Source: Chrysochromulina parva (taxonomy: Eukaryota; Haptophyta; Prymnesiales; Chrysochromulinaceae). Taken from it: a DNA stretch of 16,227 nucleotides. Positions 7,801-14,230 of the stretch are shown in pieces. The stretch's first letter is position 1, and each line of letters starts with the position of its first letter. The DNA lies in assembly GCA_002887195.1 (NCBI GenBank), contig PJAB01001219.1:1-16227 (forward strand), written 5' to 3'. Below the pieces are notes generated by a model. It was not told the DNA's origin, did not search any database, and saw only the letters and a list, made by a program, of their open reading frames with translations. The position numbers and the translations under genes are program-made.

Positions 7801-9194
7801 GTGAAGGGATGGGCCCGGTGACGAAACTCGGAGGGGTGGGCCACGTGGCGGCGACGAAACTTGGAGGGGTGGGCCACGTGGCGGCGAGCGGCGGCGGCGC
7901 CCCACCAAGTTTCGTCACCGGGGCTCCTCTCCTCCTTCGGTTATGCTCAGCAGTCGCCGGTGGGCTTCGCTCTCGCTCAGGCGACGTAACGGCTGGCTCG
8001 AACGGCGTAACGGCTGGCTCAGGCGACGTAACGGCTGGCTCGGGCGACGTAACGGCTGGCTCCAACGGCGCAACGGCTGGCTCGGGCGACGTAACGTCTG
8101 GCTCGGACGGCGCCGCCGACGCCGATGCGGGCCCGGGGGCACAGCAGCCCGCAGACGAGAGGTCCTCCGATGCGGAGGGCGCTGCGCCAGATTCGTCAGG
8201 TTCGTCAGGTTCGTCAGGTTCGTCAGGTTCGTCAGATTCGTCAGATTCGTCCGCGCACGCTGGCGCCGCATCCCGCTCCACCCCGCCGCTCCCCCCGCTG
8301 CTCCGCGTTGCCGACCTTGTCATCGCCGACCTTGCAATCGCGAGCGCGTCTCTCTTTGCCGCTCGTCAAGGGAATCGTGTGCCCGCATGCCCGGCTCCGG
8401 CGGCGTGCACGATGGCACTGCGCACCCTCCTTCGCACGCCGGCCAACGGCGAGGCGCTCGCTGCGGCGCTCGAGCGCGCGGCGACACGTGCTCTGCCCAC
8501 CGACATGGCGAGCGTGGCTGACGCGGTGGACGCACTCGCGGCGCTGCTTGCGGCGGGCGTGGAGGGCCCTGCAGGCACCGCCGTGCCTCATCTGCAACTG
8601 ATGCTCGCCACGGCGCTCGAGCGCGCGATGCGCAGCGCCGAGGCCGCGCACCATCTGCGTGGCTCGTCGTCTCCGTCGGCGCCCATTCACATCCTCCCGG
8701 CCGCCCTCTCCCTCATGGTCGACGAGTCGCACGCGCACCTGAGCGCGGGCGTCGCGCTCCTGGAGCGCCTGTGCGCCACGCGCGCCGGTCGCGGCGCGCT
8801 CGTGGCGCACGGGCATGTCGTTGCGCATCTCGCGCAGCTCCTCGCGCATGATGCAAGCGCCGTTCTAGGCGCCGTGCTGCGCGCGCTCCTGGCGCTCGCG
8901 GCGGACGCGTCGACGTGGCGCGCGCTCGCGACGACGCCGGTGGTCATGCAAGCGCTGCTCGACCTTGTCGATTGCGAGCGCACAGCCAATCCGCAGGCGC
9001 CGGCCGTCGCCTCGGCCGAGGGCTCGCACCTCGGCAAGGCGCTGCAGGTGCTGCGCACGCTCGCGAGCCGCGACCCTGGCCTGTACGCCACCCTCGACGA
9101 ACATCCCGCGGTGGCGGACCTAGGGCTCTCGAAGTCGTGGCGTTCGAGTGGAGGTTTTACAAAGGGATCTTCTCCCCTTCTAGAGATACCCTGA
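4755..9194 (+). CDS. large orphan helical-repeat protein, up to 1479 aa
   Basis: I do not recognise a family. The frame is open for 4.4 kb; the start is either ATG 4755 or ATG 4806 (MEESAEQ). The N-terminal 120 residues are amphipathic and predicted helical. Leu/Ala-rich helix pairs that look ARM/HEAT-like follow (for example AREILARGAATWLLALHDA near 475-495), then a short acidic/charged stretch likely to form a coiled coil at about 755-830 and another ARM-like piece (VREAIVLAGGLEATCELLEY). A second long helical stretch runs from about 1180 to 1465 (for example ALSLMVDESHAH, VVAHLAQLLAHDASAVL, VVMQALLDLVD). Low-complexity linkers are built from seven tandem arrays with units of 9, 15, 21 and 33 bp. 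There is no signal peptide or transmembrane segment. A scaffold role is possible but not shown. Long open frames on the opposite strand are judged to be GC shadows. Some linkers may be unrecognised introns. Confidence 0.7.
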   Translation: MTIPKIRGLHTDRSRRSMEESAEQLSAASSTLSEALSFAVPSVQSLSSAIDAAEGALSACDAAADALMRSEKPHGALVDAVATIALAVEASASVADALSLNESALAALHDDLRAMLYRVLLAATRGLWALTRDGRKQAPSTTSPRADVPSRAVETALRIALRVIDAEHDEGSRDSHEPTASLDVRDAAAAMSLRVLAAAARECSDPAALLLDAWKAVLAHELRMAQLAISALQGTDPMPSSQYASAIGRHEAAIRHHERLLRAASAGEVGVLASRLLRGAEARVAVRLRRAREGQQVHSQQVHSQHAERMVAAVLELLCTLCFAAAATATAAAAAAAAPEAAVLGACHAAMGRGPRPHAPRRALAPCWASLVARVYLMSAASGTSASPEEERRLLRVQATNALGVLLGCTLPAECELATATALLDEHLPAPTAPNTAPAEPKDATSRCDGRSRECIERALILSLRRVSTPTHAREILARGAATWLLALHDARAVPGDARAVPGEARAVPGGPLAVLRAVPGDAILRAVPGGPLAAGPLVSSMATPSAVPGDARAVPGGPLVSSLATPIDLGDTESDESGALGVLSSLCSAAGAAGLPALSRADLRRLVKHAFETQLRPQSASLRGDRAVRTCRGCLQALCGAAEVEAGAVVGAREDASEGQGAKGSALHQTASTIRPASTERLGRHGGRHPRATREWTLGAVVGAIEVLVATARVVVPAVDAPAVNAPAVNAPDGADGAADEMAPKTAPASSPQVNELQVVAEELASSIAILERREAVAGLRLNEEAELAKAKRGLVEVREEAARVMHEEVQDSVRMSTWAMSSLTKLTELAATTTSVREAIVLAGGLEATCELLEYAVVLDAVAGAMGFDGAPHGALPKKGYTSAPVTSAAAGANSQQAPRGGGFGGGKGMPLTKGGAGALEAMTIDATPTAFSAASTTSAFSAMAAVTIAELPPSAATAAATAAARRGQLAPLPPALLAHASSLLVALTFTDGAEAAGRRVERRPLDAVTAAGGEGMGPVTKLGGVGHVAATKLGGVGHVAASGGGAPPSFVTGAPLLLRLCSAVAGGLRSRSGDVTAGSNGVTAGSGDVTAGSGDVTAGSNGATAGSGDVTSGSDGAADADAGPGAQQPADERSSDAEGAAPDSSGSSGSSGSSGSSDSSDSSAHAGAASRSTPPLPPLLRVADLVIADLAIASASLFAARQGNRVPACPAPAACTMALRTLLRTPANGEALAAALERAATRALPTDMASVADAVDALAALLAAGVEGPAGTAVPHLQLMLATALERAMRSAEAAHHLRGSSSPSAPIHILPAALSLMVDESHAHLSAGVALLERLCATRAGRGALVAHGHVVAHLAQLLAHDASAVLGAVLRALLALAADASTWRALATTPVVMQALLDLVDCERTANPQAPAVASAEGSHLGKALQVLRTLASRDPGLYATLDEHPAVADLGLSKSWRSSGGFTKGSSPLLEIP
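5637..5669. repeat. 15-bp coding repeat (QQVHS)
   Basis: Two perfect copies of CAGCAGGTCCATTCA and the start of a third (CAGCAC) encode QQVHSQQVHSQH at about residues 295-306 of the orphan protein. Confidence 0.85.
6222..6458. repeat. compound 21-bp coding minisatellite (GDARAVP)
   Basis: The 15-mer GCGCTGTCCCGGGCG starts at 6229, 6250, 6271, 6304, 6331, 6391 and 6412. Spacings are 21, 21, 33, 27, 60 and 21 bp, all multiples of three. Longer inserts (GGACCGTTGG plus TTTCGTCAWTGGCCACTCCAA) are themselves duplicated, giving nested higher-order repeats. It encodes GDARAVP, GGPLA and LVSSxATP strings. A decayed copy (GCGCTGTCGCGGGCG) sits at 6546. Confidence 0.9.
6695..6868. repeat. three dispersed copies of GGGCGCCRTGGTGGGCGC
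   Basis: Copies lie at 6695-6712, 6804-6821 and 6851-6868. The first and third are in the same frame (read AVVGA). The middle one is in a different frame (read GRHGGRH), because the spacings are 109 and 47 bp. Confidence 0.8.
6906..6950. repeat. 15-bp coding repeat (PAVNA)
   Basis: Three tandem units of CCCGCTGTGRATGCT or a close variant (the second ends in AACGCC) encode PAVDA-PAVNA-PAVNA in the orphan protein, just before the predicted coiled coil. Confidence 0.85.
7816..7920. repeat. 33-bp tandem repeat bounded by a 25-bp inverted repeat
   Basis: Two copies of a 33-bp unit (7821-7853 and 7854-7886, beginning ACGAAACTYGGAGGGGTGGG) encode TKLGGVGHVAA twice. The left end CGGTGACGAAACTCGG is matched in reverse complement by the right end CCAAGTTTCGTCACCG at 7905-7920, and the similarity extends inward to about 25 bp with a few mismatches. 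The DNA or RNA could fold back on itself. Confidence 0.85.
7980..8105. repeat. 21-bp coding minisatellite (GDVTAGS x6)
   Basis: Six units based on GGCGACGTAACGGCTGGCTCG encode GDVTAGS, NGVTAGS, GDVTAGS, GDVTAGS, NGATAGS and GDVTSGS. The array occupies residues about 1076-1117 of the orphan protein and forms a flexible Gly/Ser/Thr linker. Confidence 0.92.
8190..8250. repeat. 9-bp coding minisatellite (SSG/SSD)
   Basis: Seven units of KATTCGTCA or GGTTCGTCA type encode (D/G)SS repeats at about residues 1146-1166. The GGT to GAT change alternates Gly with Asp. The tract separates the GDVTAGS linker from the C-terminal helical region. Confidence 0.9.
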
Positions 9195-9782
9195 AAGTAG
9201 GTAGGCCATAGCCGATATGTACAATGTAGAAGACTAGAAGTCACGTCCGGTCTGCCGGGGATCGCCGTCGCGCATGGTCTCCACACTGACGACGGCATAC
9301 ACTCTGCGACCGTGCGTAGTACGGACGGTTCGGTTAGCGTACACGGTACAGACGTCCTCTACTTGGTCTACACGAGGTACACTCAGTAAACACGACACGA
9401 CGACAGTTGCATATCGTCTCTTATCGTCTCAGCGCACGTACAGTCCCAGGTTTTGGGGGTCTCTCAGCGCTTCATAGGTGCACTGCGGCGTGTGGCGGCT
9501 GCCGACACAACACACATCTCACCGCGCATCTCACACGTCCGGCTCGACCGTCCTGGGCTCGTGGGTGGAGTGTTGTTTCTACAGTAGTGACTCTAAGGTT
9601 ACTTACACGCGAGGGTGTGCCGCGTAGCAGCTACAAGCACTTTTCTCGCTCCCGCCCACCCAGGTATCGAACACAACAGTACAGGCAGCGCGATCGCCCC
9701 TCCTCGACGCCGTTCTGGTATTCGCGACACTCGACTCGGATGGCTCGCCGTTGGGGCAGGGGACGTCCGTCGACCATCCCCA
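9195..9782. other. intergenic region between the orphan gene and the AP2-like gene
   Basis: This 588-bp gap lies between two convergent genes. It is less GC-rich than the coding regions and reads as ordinary non-coding DNA, with a short direct repeat (TATCGTCTC twice near 9413-9431). I see no tRNA, snRNA, polyadenylation hexamer or domain-bearing frame. Confidence 0.5.
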
Positions 9783-11182
9783 TCAAATGACTTGCACTTC
9801 CACATGCGGCGCACCATCCTCGTCATCGTCACTCCAGCACTCGACTGCCACCGCGTCGACGATATGATGATCATGGCACTCACCATCGCAGATGCCACCA
9901 TCGATATCATCATCACAATTGTCATCATCGCTCTCCCCAGACTCCTCCTCGTCAGGCAGCATCCCGCGCTTGCGCTTGCCAGCCACATTGCTGGCAGGAG
10001 GCCCCTGGGTGGCCTTGGCTCTCTTTTGCAGCTGAGTCACGATTGTCATCAGCTCTGAATCATCTCTGAGAGCCCGTGCGATGGTCAGGGCCGCAGCCTC
10101 CGCGCTGGCATGACTACCGAGGTAAAGCGCGCCACTTGTGCGCCGGGCTTTCTTCAATTGCTTCCTGATGGATTGTAGCTGAAGCTGTCGATCACCAGAC
10201 TTGGTCCTGCCAGGCCTCGACTGTTGACCGCTGCATCCAGAGGAAGCTGCGGCATCAGGGATTTCATGAACACCTTCGTCTGCCTTGTTTTTACGGTTAT
10301 TTTACGGTCACGGTCACATCCCACGAAGATGATCGCCACCCAAATTGGAAGAGACGCCGAGGTGCCAGGCGAAGTCCTGCGAGAGACCCCCCAATACTCG
10401 TCACTATTGTGCTTGCGTCGTAGACAAAGGCCCTCCTCTCCTGCAATGCGCGTGGCCTCCGATGAAGACAGCTCACGATGTTCCACAAGCTCCCAGCCGT
10501 TTCGACGTGGTTTGGCCAGTTCAGCGCTCCTTTCAGGGCCGAGCTTGCGAGCGATTGCCAGAGCAGCTTCATGCGCGGACGTGAAATACCCTAATTCGCC
10601 ACCAGCGCCTAACCTGCTGTCTCTGGAGCCCGGTAGTTGCGCTCGATACGGCCTTGCCTTAAGATCAGGTCGCTTTGAAACACCATGAAACCCCGATGCT
10701 GCAACAGAATTCGCCGGTAGAGTCAGCCCCTCAGTCTGAGCAGCTTGCCTCACCTCCTCTTCGGTCATGCCAACAACTGGTTTCGCTGACTTCTTTGCCT
10801 GCTTCACTGCCTCCATTTCAACGAGTCGGGCGGCCGCAGTTGGATACTTTCGTGCAAGCGCAAGTGCAGCCTCCTCCGGGCACGCAAAAGTGCCGAGCGT
10901 GATGGGATTACTCTTGGATTTTGCGTCGGCACCAGGAAGTCCACGAACGGACGCTTTGAATTTGTGTCCTCTCTTGGAAACACCCCAAAACCCGAATGGC
11001 GTGCCGTCCTTGCGAGCCAGCACTAAACCCTCTGCTGCTGCTGCTGCAATGGCCTCGTCCGCCGTGAGCGGCTGGGGCGCTTCCATGGGCCCTTCGCCAC
11101 TCGCCTCCGCGGCCTCTGCCGCCACTCGATCCGCCCCAATGTGCCTCGCGTCCTTCATGTCGTCATGTTCGCGTTGGTTCAT
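9783..11182 (-). CDS. nuclear protein with three AP2-like modules, two exons
   Basis: This is likely a DNA-binding protein. Exon 1 ends at 10340 and exon 2 spans 10178-9783 (stop TGA). Counting from the longest frame (ATG 11299), AP2-like modules begin at GFWGVSKR (103-110), GFHGVSKR (203-210) and EYWGVSRR (301-308). They end in LGTFACPEEAALALARK, LGYFTSAHEAALAIARK and, after splicing, YLGSHASAEAAALTIARA. These match the G-V-x-x-R ... L-G-x-F-x-x-x-E-E-A-A-x-A pattern of AP2 domains. Each module is preceded by a helix A-x-x-EGL-x-L. The C-terminus has a basic KRKR and a long Asp/Glu-rich tail. I prefer ATG 11182 (MNQREHDD) to ATG 11299, because 11299 is one base from a plus-strand ATG and would leave no leader. 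The gene is divergent to the GPCR gene. The target DNA is unknown, and the splice choice inside module 3 is inferred. Confidence 0.75.
10179..10339 (-). other. probable intron in the AP2-like gene (161 bp)
   Basis: The two coding pieces are in different frames, so an intron or a frameshift is required. The best phase-0 GT-AG pair on the minus strand is ATTTGG|GTGGCG and AGCTTCAG|CTACAA. It joins GVSRR...LPIW to LQSIRKQLKK...YLGS and completes the third AP2-like module. An alternative acceptor AG lies at 10165-10166. If unspliced, the frame runs on to a stop at 10154-10156 and yields a protein without the third module's end and the acidic tail. Confidence 0.6.
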
Positions 11183-11507
11183 GTAAACCTGGGCGCGTTG
11201 GTTGTTGCGTCCGCCCGCCGTAGAGAATCGGCAGGATCGGCGACCCCTTTTGTGGTTTTGACGATTTTCAACCGTTTCGTCACGTGTCTCAAAACGCATA
11301 ATGGACTACGCTACTAAGCCTACTTCGCGTCGACGTGCTCTCTTGCGGATCGTTTTTATGGTCAGTTTCAGTTCCGAGGCGGACCGAGTTTTAACAGCCA
11401 CAGTTCACAGGAGTCATCGCTTTCCTCTCTCCGCGGCGCTTGGACACCTTGCTTGGTCACCTTGGTGGGCTCGCTCGCGTCATCAGCTTCTCGCGTCTTT
11501 AAAATCC
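11183..11507. promoter_or_regulatory. divergent intergenic region, AP2-like / GPCR
   Basis: Between the preferred starts there are 325 bp. In-frame upstream ATGs on both strands sit back to back at 11297-11299 (minus) and 11301-11303 (plus). The region holds a CACGTG (G-box/E-box type) at 11281-11286, CCGTTTCGTC at 11272-11281 and several T runs. A bidirectional promoter is inferred. Confidence 0.45.
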
Positions 11508-12683
11508 ATGGGTTGGTACTGGTGGATAAGCGATGGAAACTGGTGGATAAGCGACCCCAGTGTGGCCGTGCTTTGCGGAGTCAGCGCACTCGGGGACCTC
11601 TGCGTCCTCTCCATCGTCGCATTGCAAAAGCGGCGCACGTCCGATCCTATGAGGATGCTCTGCTTCTTTGCAGTTGCAGACCTGTTGTGCATGCTGCTGC
11701 AAGTGCCCGGGCACCCGCAGAAACCCACCTGGTGCTCCGTGCAGGGTGCCGCGTACTGGGGAACCAAATGGTCCTCTTGGTTGTGGACGATGGCATACGC
11801 ACACGTAGTGCGCAAGGCCATTGCGAGCGCTACTGGTAAATATCGCAGCCCCCGCACTGGGCGGCACTGCCGGATCCACTTGCTCTGCTGGGCTCTGCCG
11901 CTGCTGCTGGCGCTCCTCGGGTTCTTCAACCCGTTTGGCGGGAGCTCGCTCTTTGGCGCGAGCGAGACATTCTCCGCGAGGGACTCTAATGGGAGCATTG
12001 ACGAAATGTATTGTGACTTTGTGCTTCCAGAATGGAACATGGCGGGTCAATCCGTCTGCCTCCTCGCCATCCTTTACAATGTGTACACGTACGTCGTCGT
12101 GCACTTGTTCGTGCACACGACGCTCTCCTCGAACCTCGAGTCGCTGCCGTCGCCCGAGCGCGACGCCGCGCGGCTGCGCCTTCGCCTCTGGCCGCGCTTC
12201 GTCCTGTATTCTCTCAGCTTCCTCATCACTCAGCTGCCTGCCCTGATCGTTCTCTTGCTCGCATGGCCCTTCGAGATCTACACGCGACCGATTTCCGGAG
12301 GCTATGGGGAGGGTGCTGATTGGCTCTGTACCGCAGCCGACGCGGCAGCCCAGCTACACGGGGCTCTGAATGCCCTCGTCTTCTGCTGCACGAACGCGCG
12401 CGCTGCGCTGCTGCAGCAGATGCACCCGTGCTGTGTCGGCGGCTGCTGCGGCTGCGGCGCCTGCGGCTGCGGCGGCTGCTCGTCCACTCCGACGGAGGAG
12501 AGCTCAAATGGCCGTTGCTTCGCTCCCGTTTCGGACGAGCCCAGCGGGCACGAGCGCACCGCCGGGCTGCTCGAGCACAACAGCCCATGGCCATGCAGCC
12601 ATGAGGACGCACGTCACGACGCGCCTGGGTTACAACCCCAGTCCCCATACACTCCAAGGCGTGGAATCGGGCTGGGCTGGTAA
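11508..12683 (+). CDS. class E (cAMP receptor/GCR1-like) G-protein-coupled receptor, 391 aa
   Basis: Seven hydrophobic helices are visible at about 19-40, 48-66, 76-101, 122-140, 180-203, 230-253 and 272-295. The third helix has the WCSVQGAAYWG...SSWLWTMAYAHVV pattern typical of the Dictyostelium cAMP-receptor/plant GCR1 group. A Cys at its start (C76) and one in the second outer loop (C169, MYCDF) could form the usual disulfide. N161 (NGS) in that loop is a potential N-glycosylation site. The tail contains eight Cys within 308-324 (CCVGGCCGCG...), a likely palmitoylation cluster. The start at 11508 (AAAATCCATGG) puts a short outer N-terminus before helix 1; in-frame ATGs at 11301 and 11358 would add up to 69 residues with no clear signal peptide. 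The ligand is unknown. It would sit in the plasma membrane and act through a G protein. Confidence 0.8.
   Translation: MGWYWWISDGNWWISDPSVAVLCGVSALGDLCVLSIVALQKRRTSDPMRMLCFFAVADLLCMLLQVPGHPQKPTWCSVQGAAYWGTKWSSWLWTMAYAHVVRKAIASATGKYRSPRTGRHCRIHLLCWALPLLLALLGFFNPFGGSSLFGASETFSARDSNGSIDEMYCDFVLPEWNMAGQSVCLLAILYNVYTYVVVHLFVHTTLSSNLESLPSPERDAARLRLRLWPRFVLYSLSFLITQLPALIVLLLAWPFEIYTRPISGGYGEGADWLCTAADAAAQLHGALNALVFCCTNARAALLQQMHPCCVGGCCGCGACGCGGCSSTPTEESSNGRCFAPVSDEPSGHERTAGLLEHNSPWPCSHEDARHDAPGLQPQSPYTPRRGIGLGW
11518..11554. repeat. 21-bp tandem duplication at the GPCR N-terminus
   Basis: The 16-mer ACTGGTGGATAAGCGA occurs at 11518 and again 21 bp later at 11539. It encodes WWISD twice in the predicted outer N-terminus and keeps the frame. 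Confidence 0.85.
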
Positions 12684-12761
12684 CGAGATGGCTCCCCGAT
12701 TGGCCCGATGGCCCCCCTTTATTCTTTACACAGCCAGTACCACCGAGCTCCGTCACCGTCA

Positions 12762-12779
12762 CCCACGCCTTGGCGTGGG
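12762..12779 (+). other. perfect 8-bp-stem hairpin downstream of the GPCR gene
   Basis: CCCACGCC-TT-GGCGTGGG is a perfect inverted repeat with a two-base spacer, about 80 bp after the stop codon. In RNA it would form a short stable stem-loop in the 3' UTR. Its role is unknown. Confidence 0.6.
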
Positions 12780-12828
12780 GGCTCCGGCGCGGCAGCTGGC
12801 ACGGCGTTCTGACGCGCGTGTTCCAAAA

Positions 12829-12834
12829 AATAAA
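12829..12834 (+). terminator. candidate polyadenylation signal AATAAA for the GPCR gene
   Basis: A canonical AATAAA lies 146 bp downstream of the GPCR stop codon and just after the 3' UTR hairpin. It is the only well-placed canonical hexamer I noticed after any gene in the window, so its use in this organism is uncertain. Confidence 0.4.
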
Positions 12835-13045
12835 GGGATTCATCATGTGAACGCAACCGCTAACGCGCTAGTCCGAGTGACGAAACTCAACGGTAATTTA
12901 GATTCCCTGTACATTTCTTCGAGAGACGTGGCGCGCAGAGGGGACGGACGCAATGCGCGCCGGCGATAGGGATCCGCGCCTCGCTGCCATCTCTCACACA
13001 GCACACACTGCTGGGCGCAACATTCGATTAGCGGTATTTCAAATT

Positions 13046-14107
13046 TCACTCCTCTTCGACTTCGTCATAGTACATGCCTTCCTGATATCCAAGATTGGAG
13101 AACATGGACTCGTCGTACCCCACGGGCTCCAGCAGGTGATTGAACGCATTGTAGAACCGGGACGCGTGGCTTAGCATGCTCTCGAGGTCGAGGCCGCCAC
13201 CGTCGGGTACGATCTCGAGCAAGCTCCTGTGCGCCTCGCGCGCATACTCGTCGCGGCCGGCGGGCGAGGGCACGAGCAACTCGCCCAACTCGGCGCCATC
13301 GAGCGTCCCGTCGCCGTCAACGTCGTACACGCTCAGATGGCTCTCAGCCTCGCTCGCCGCAAATTGCGCCACCCCGGCGTCCGACTCGCCCTCAGTCGCC
13401 TCGTCAGCACCCAGTCCCTGCACAGCCAATACGAACTTCATCAGGCCCTGCCTGTCGAGGCGGCCGTCGCCATCCAGGTCGTGTTCAGCCAGGATGCGCC
13501 TCGCCACGAGCTTCTGGAACTCCGCCCGCTTCGGCGAAGTCTCGGGGAAGAGCGCGTTGGCAAGCTCCTCTACTGAGAGCTGGCCGTCGGGGCCGGGCTG
13601 CTCATCGGTGCCAGCGTCGGCAAAGGCGAAGCGATCGCTGGACAGTAGCTCGTAGGCCGCGCGCGGCAGGTCAGCGTCTGCATACTCAGCTGCGCTCAGA
13701 CTCCCATCGCCATTCACGTCCGCATCGCCGAGGATGCGCCGTGCCTCCTCAGCATGCACCGCCTGCAGCCGCTCCGCGTGCTGCGACAGCTGCAGCTCAA
13801 GGCCCTCTTGGATCTCGGCCGCGCCCACCAGCCCATCCTTGTTCTTGTCAAGCATCTCGAAGAGCGCCTGGAGCTGCTGCATGGACGATTCACCGCCGCC
13901 GCCGCCCATGATGTACTCAAACAAATCGTCTGGGCCAGCATCGGTGTGGGCTTGCAGCGTCGGAGCGGCTTGCGACTTATCATAGCCGCCATCAGCTGCT
14001 ACATCCTCATCCTCGTCTTCGACATCGGGGATATCATCTAAGATGGACTTGGCGTGCGTTAAGCTCAGCGCAAGAGCGAGGATCGTGAGTCTCGCCAGTC
14101 TCGCCAT
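13046..14107 (-). CDS. secretory EF-hand protein, CREC (calumenin/reticulocalbin)-like, 353 aa
   Basis: This is a calcium-binding protein that enters the secretory pathway. A signal peptide is clear (MARLARLTILALALSLTHA, cleavage near 19). An acidic stretch (DDIPDVEDEDED) follows, then five EF-hands: loops at 87-98 (DKNKDGLVGAAE), 130-141 (DVNGDGSLSAAE), about 164-181 (stretched, with PGPDGQLSVEE), 210-221 (DLDGDGRLDRQG, last position Gly instead of Glu) and 262-273 (DVDGDGTLDGAE). A sixth, decayed loop may lie near 298-309. The length and the run of EF-hands behind a signal peptide match the CREC family. The C-terminus ends in YYDEVEEE, not HDEL, so the usual ER retention signal is missing. 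A single exon starts at ATG 14107, 123 bp from the divergent F-box gene. It could instead be a family-independent secreted EF-hand protein. Confidence 0.85.
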   Translation of the reverse strand: MARLARLTILALALSLTHAKSILDDIPDVEDEDEDVAADGGYDKSQAAPTLQAHTDAGPDDLFEYIMGGGGGESSMQQLQALFEMLDKNKDGLVGAAEIQEGLELQLSQHAERLQAVHAEEARRILGDADVNGDGSLSAAEYADADLPRAAYELLSSDRFAFADAGTDEQPGPDGQLSVEELANALFPETSPKRAEFQKLVARRILAEHDLDGDGRLDRQGLMKFVLAVQGLGADEATEGESDAGVAQFAASEAESHLSVYDVDGDGTLDGAELGELLVPSPAGRDEYAREAHRSLLEIVPDGGGLDLESMLSHASRFYNAFNHLLEPVGYDESMFSNLGYQEGMYYDEVEEE

Positions 14108-14230
14108 ATAACGCGCCGTTTTGAGCAGTGCCTCCTCTCTCCATGGTCGAGCACAAAAAAACTACATTGAATTACATGAATTCGGACGAAGTCGTATACC
14201 CGGTAAATCTGTTCACATCGCGGGTTCACC
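14108..14230. promoter_or_regulatory. divergent intergenic region, EF-hand / F-box genes
   Basis: This 123-bp gap lies between two opposite start codons. It contains CCGTTTTGAG at 14116-14125, an A run, and an AT-richer stretch (ACTACATTGAATTACATGAAT) compared with the flanking coding DNA. The shared-promoter role is inferred from layout. Confidence 0.45.

Larger units (their letters stand above)
12684..13045. other. convergent intergenic region, GPCR / EF-hand gene
   Basis: This 362-bp gap should contain the 3' UTRs of both genes. Apart from the hairpin and the AATAAA listed separately, I see no gene, RNA or repeat in it. Confidence 0.5.

Noticed and set aside
5795..8323. 842-codon open frame on the minus strand opposite the orphan gene
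   Set aside because: High GC makes antisense frames long. Its translation is low complexity without helical or domain pattern, while the plus-strand frame is longer, has structured helical blocks and keeps tandem repeats in frame.
9615..10058. Plus-strand frame rich in Ile/Val near 9835-9950 that looks like a membrane helix
   Set aside because: It is the antisense of the Asp/Glu-rich tail of the AP2-like protein; GAT/GAC codons read backwards give Ile and Val.
7818..12888. Shared 12-mer GTGACGAAACTC at 7818 and 12877 as a possible dispersed element
   Set aside because: A few shared 12-mers are expected by chance in 16 kb, and similarity does not extend beyond it.
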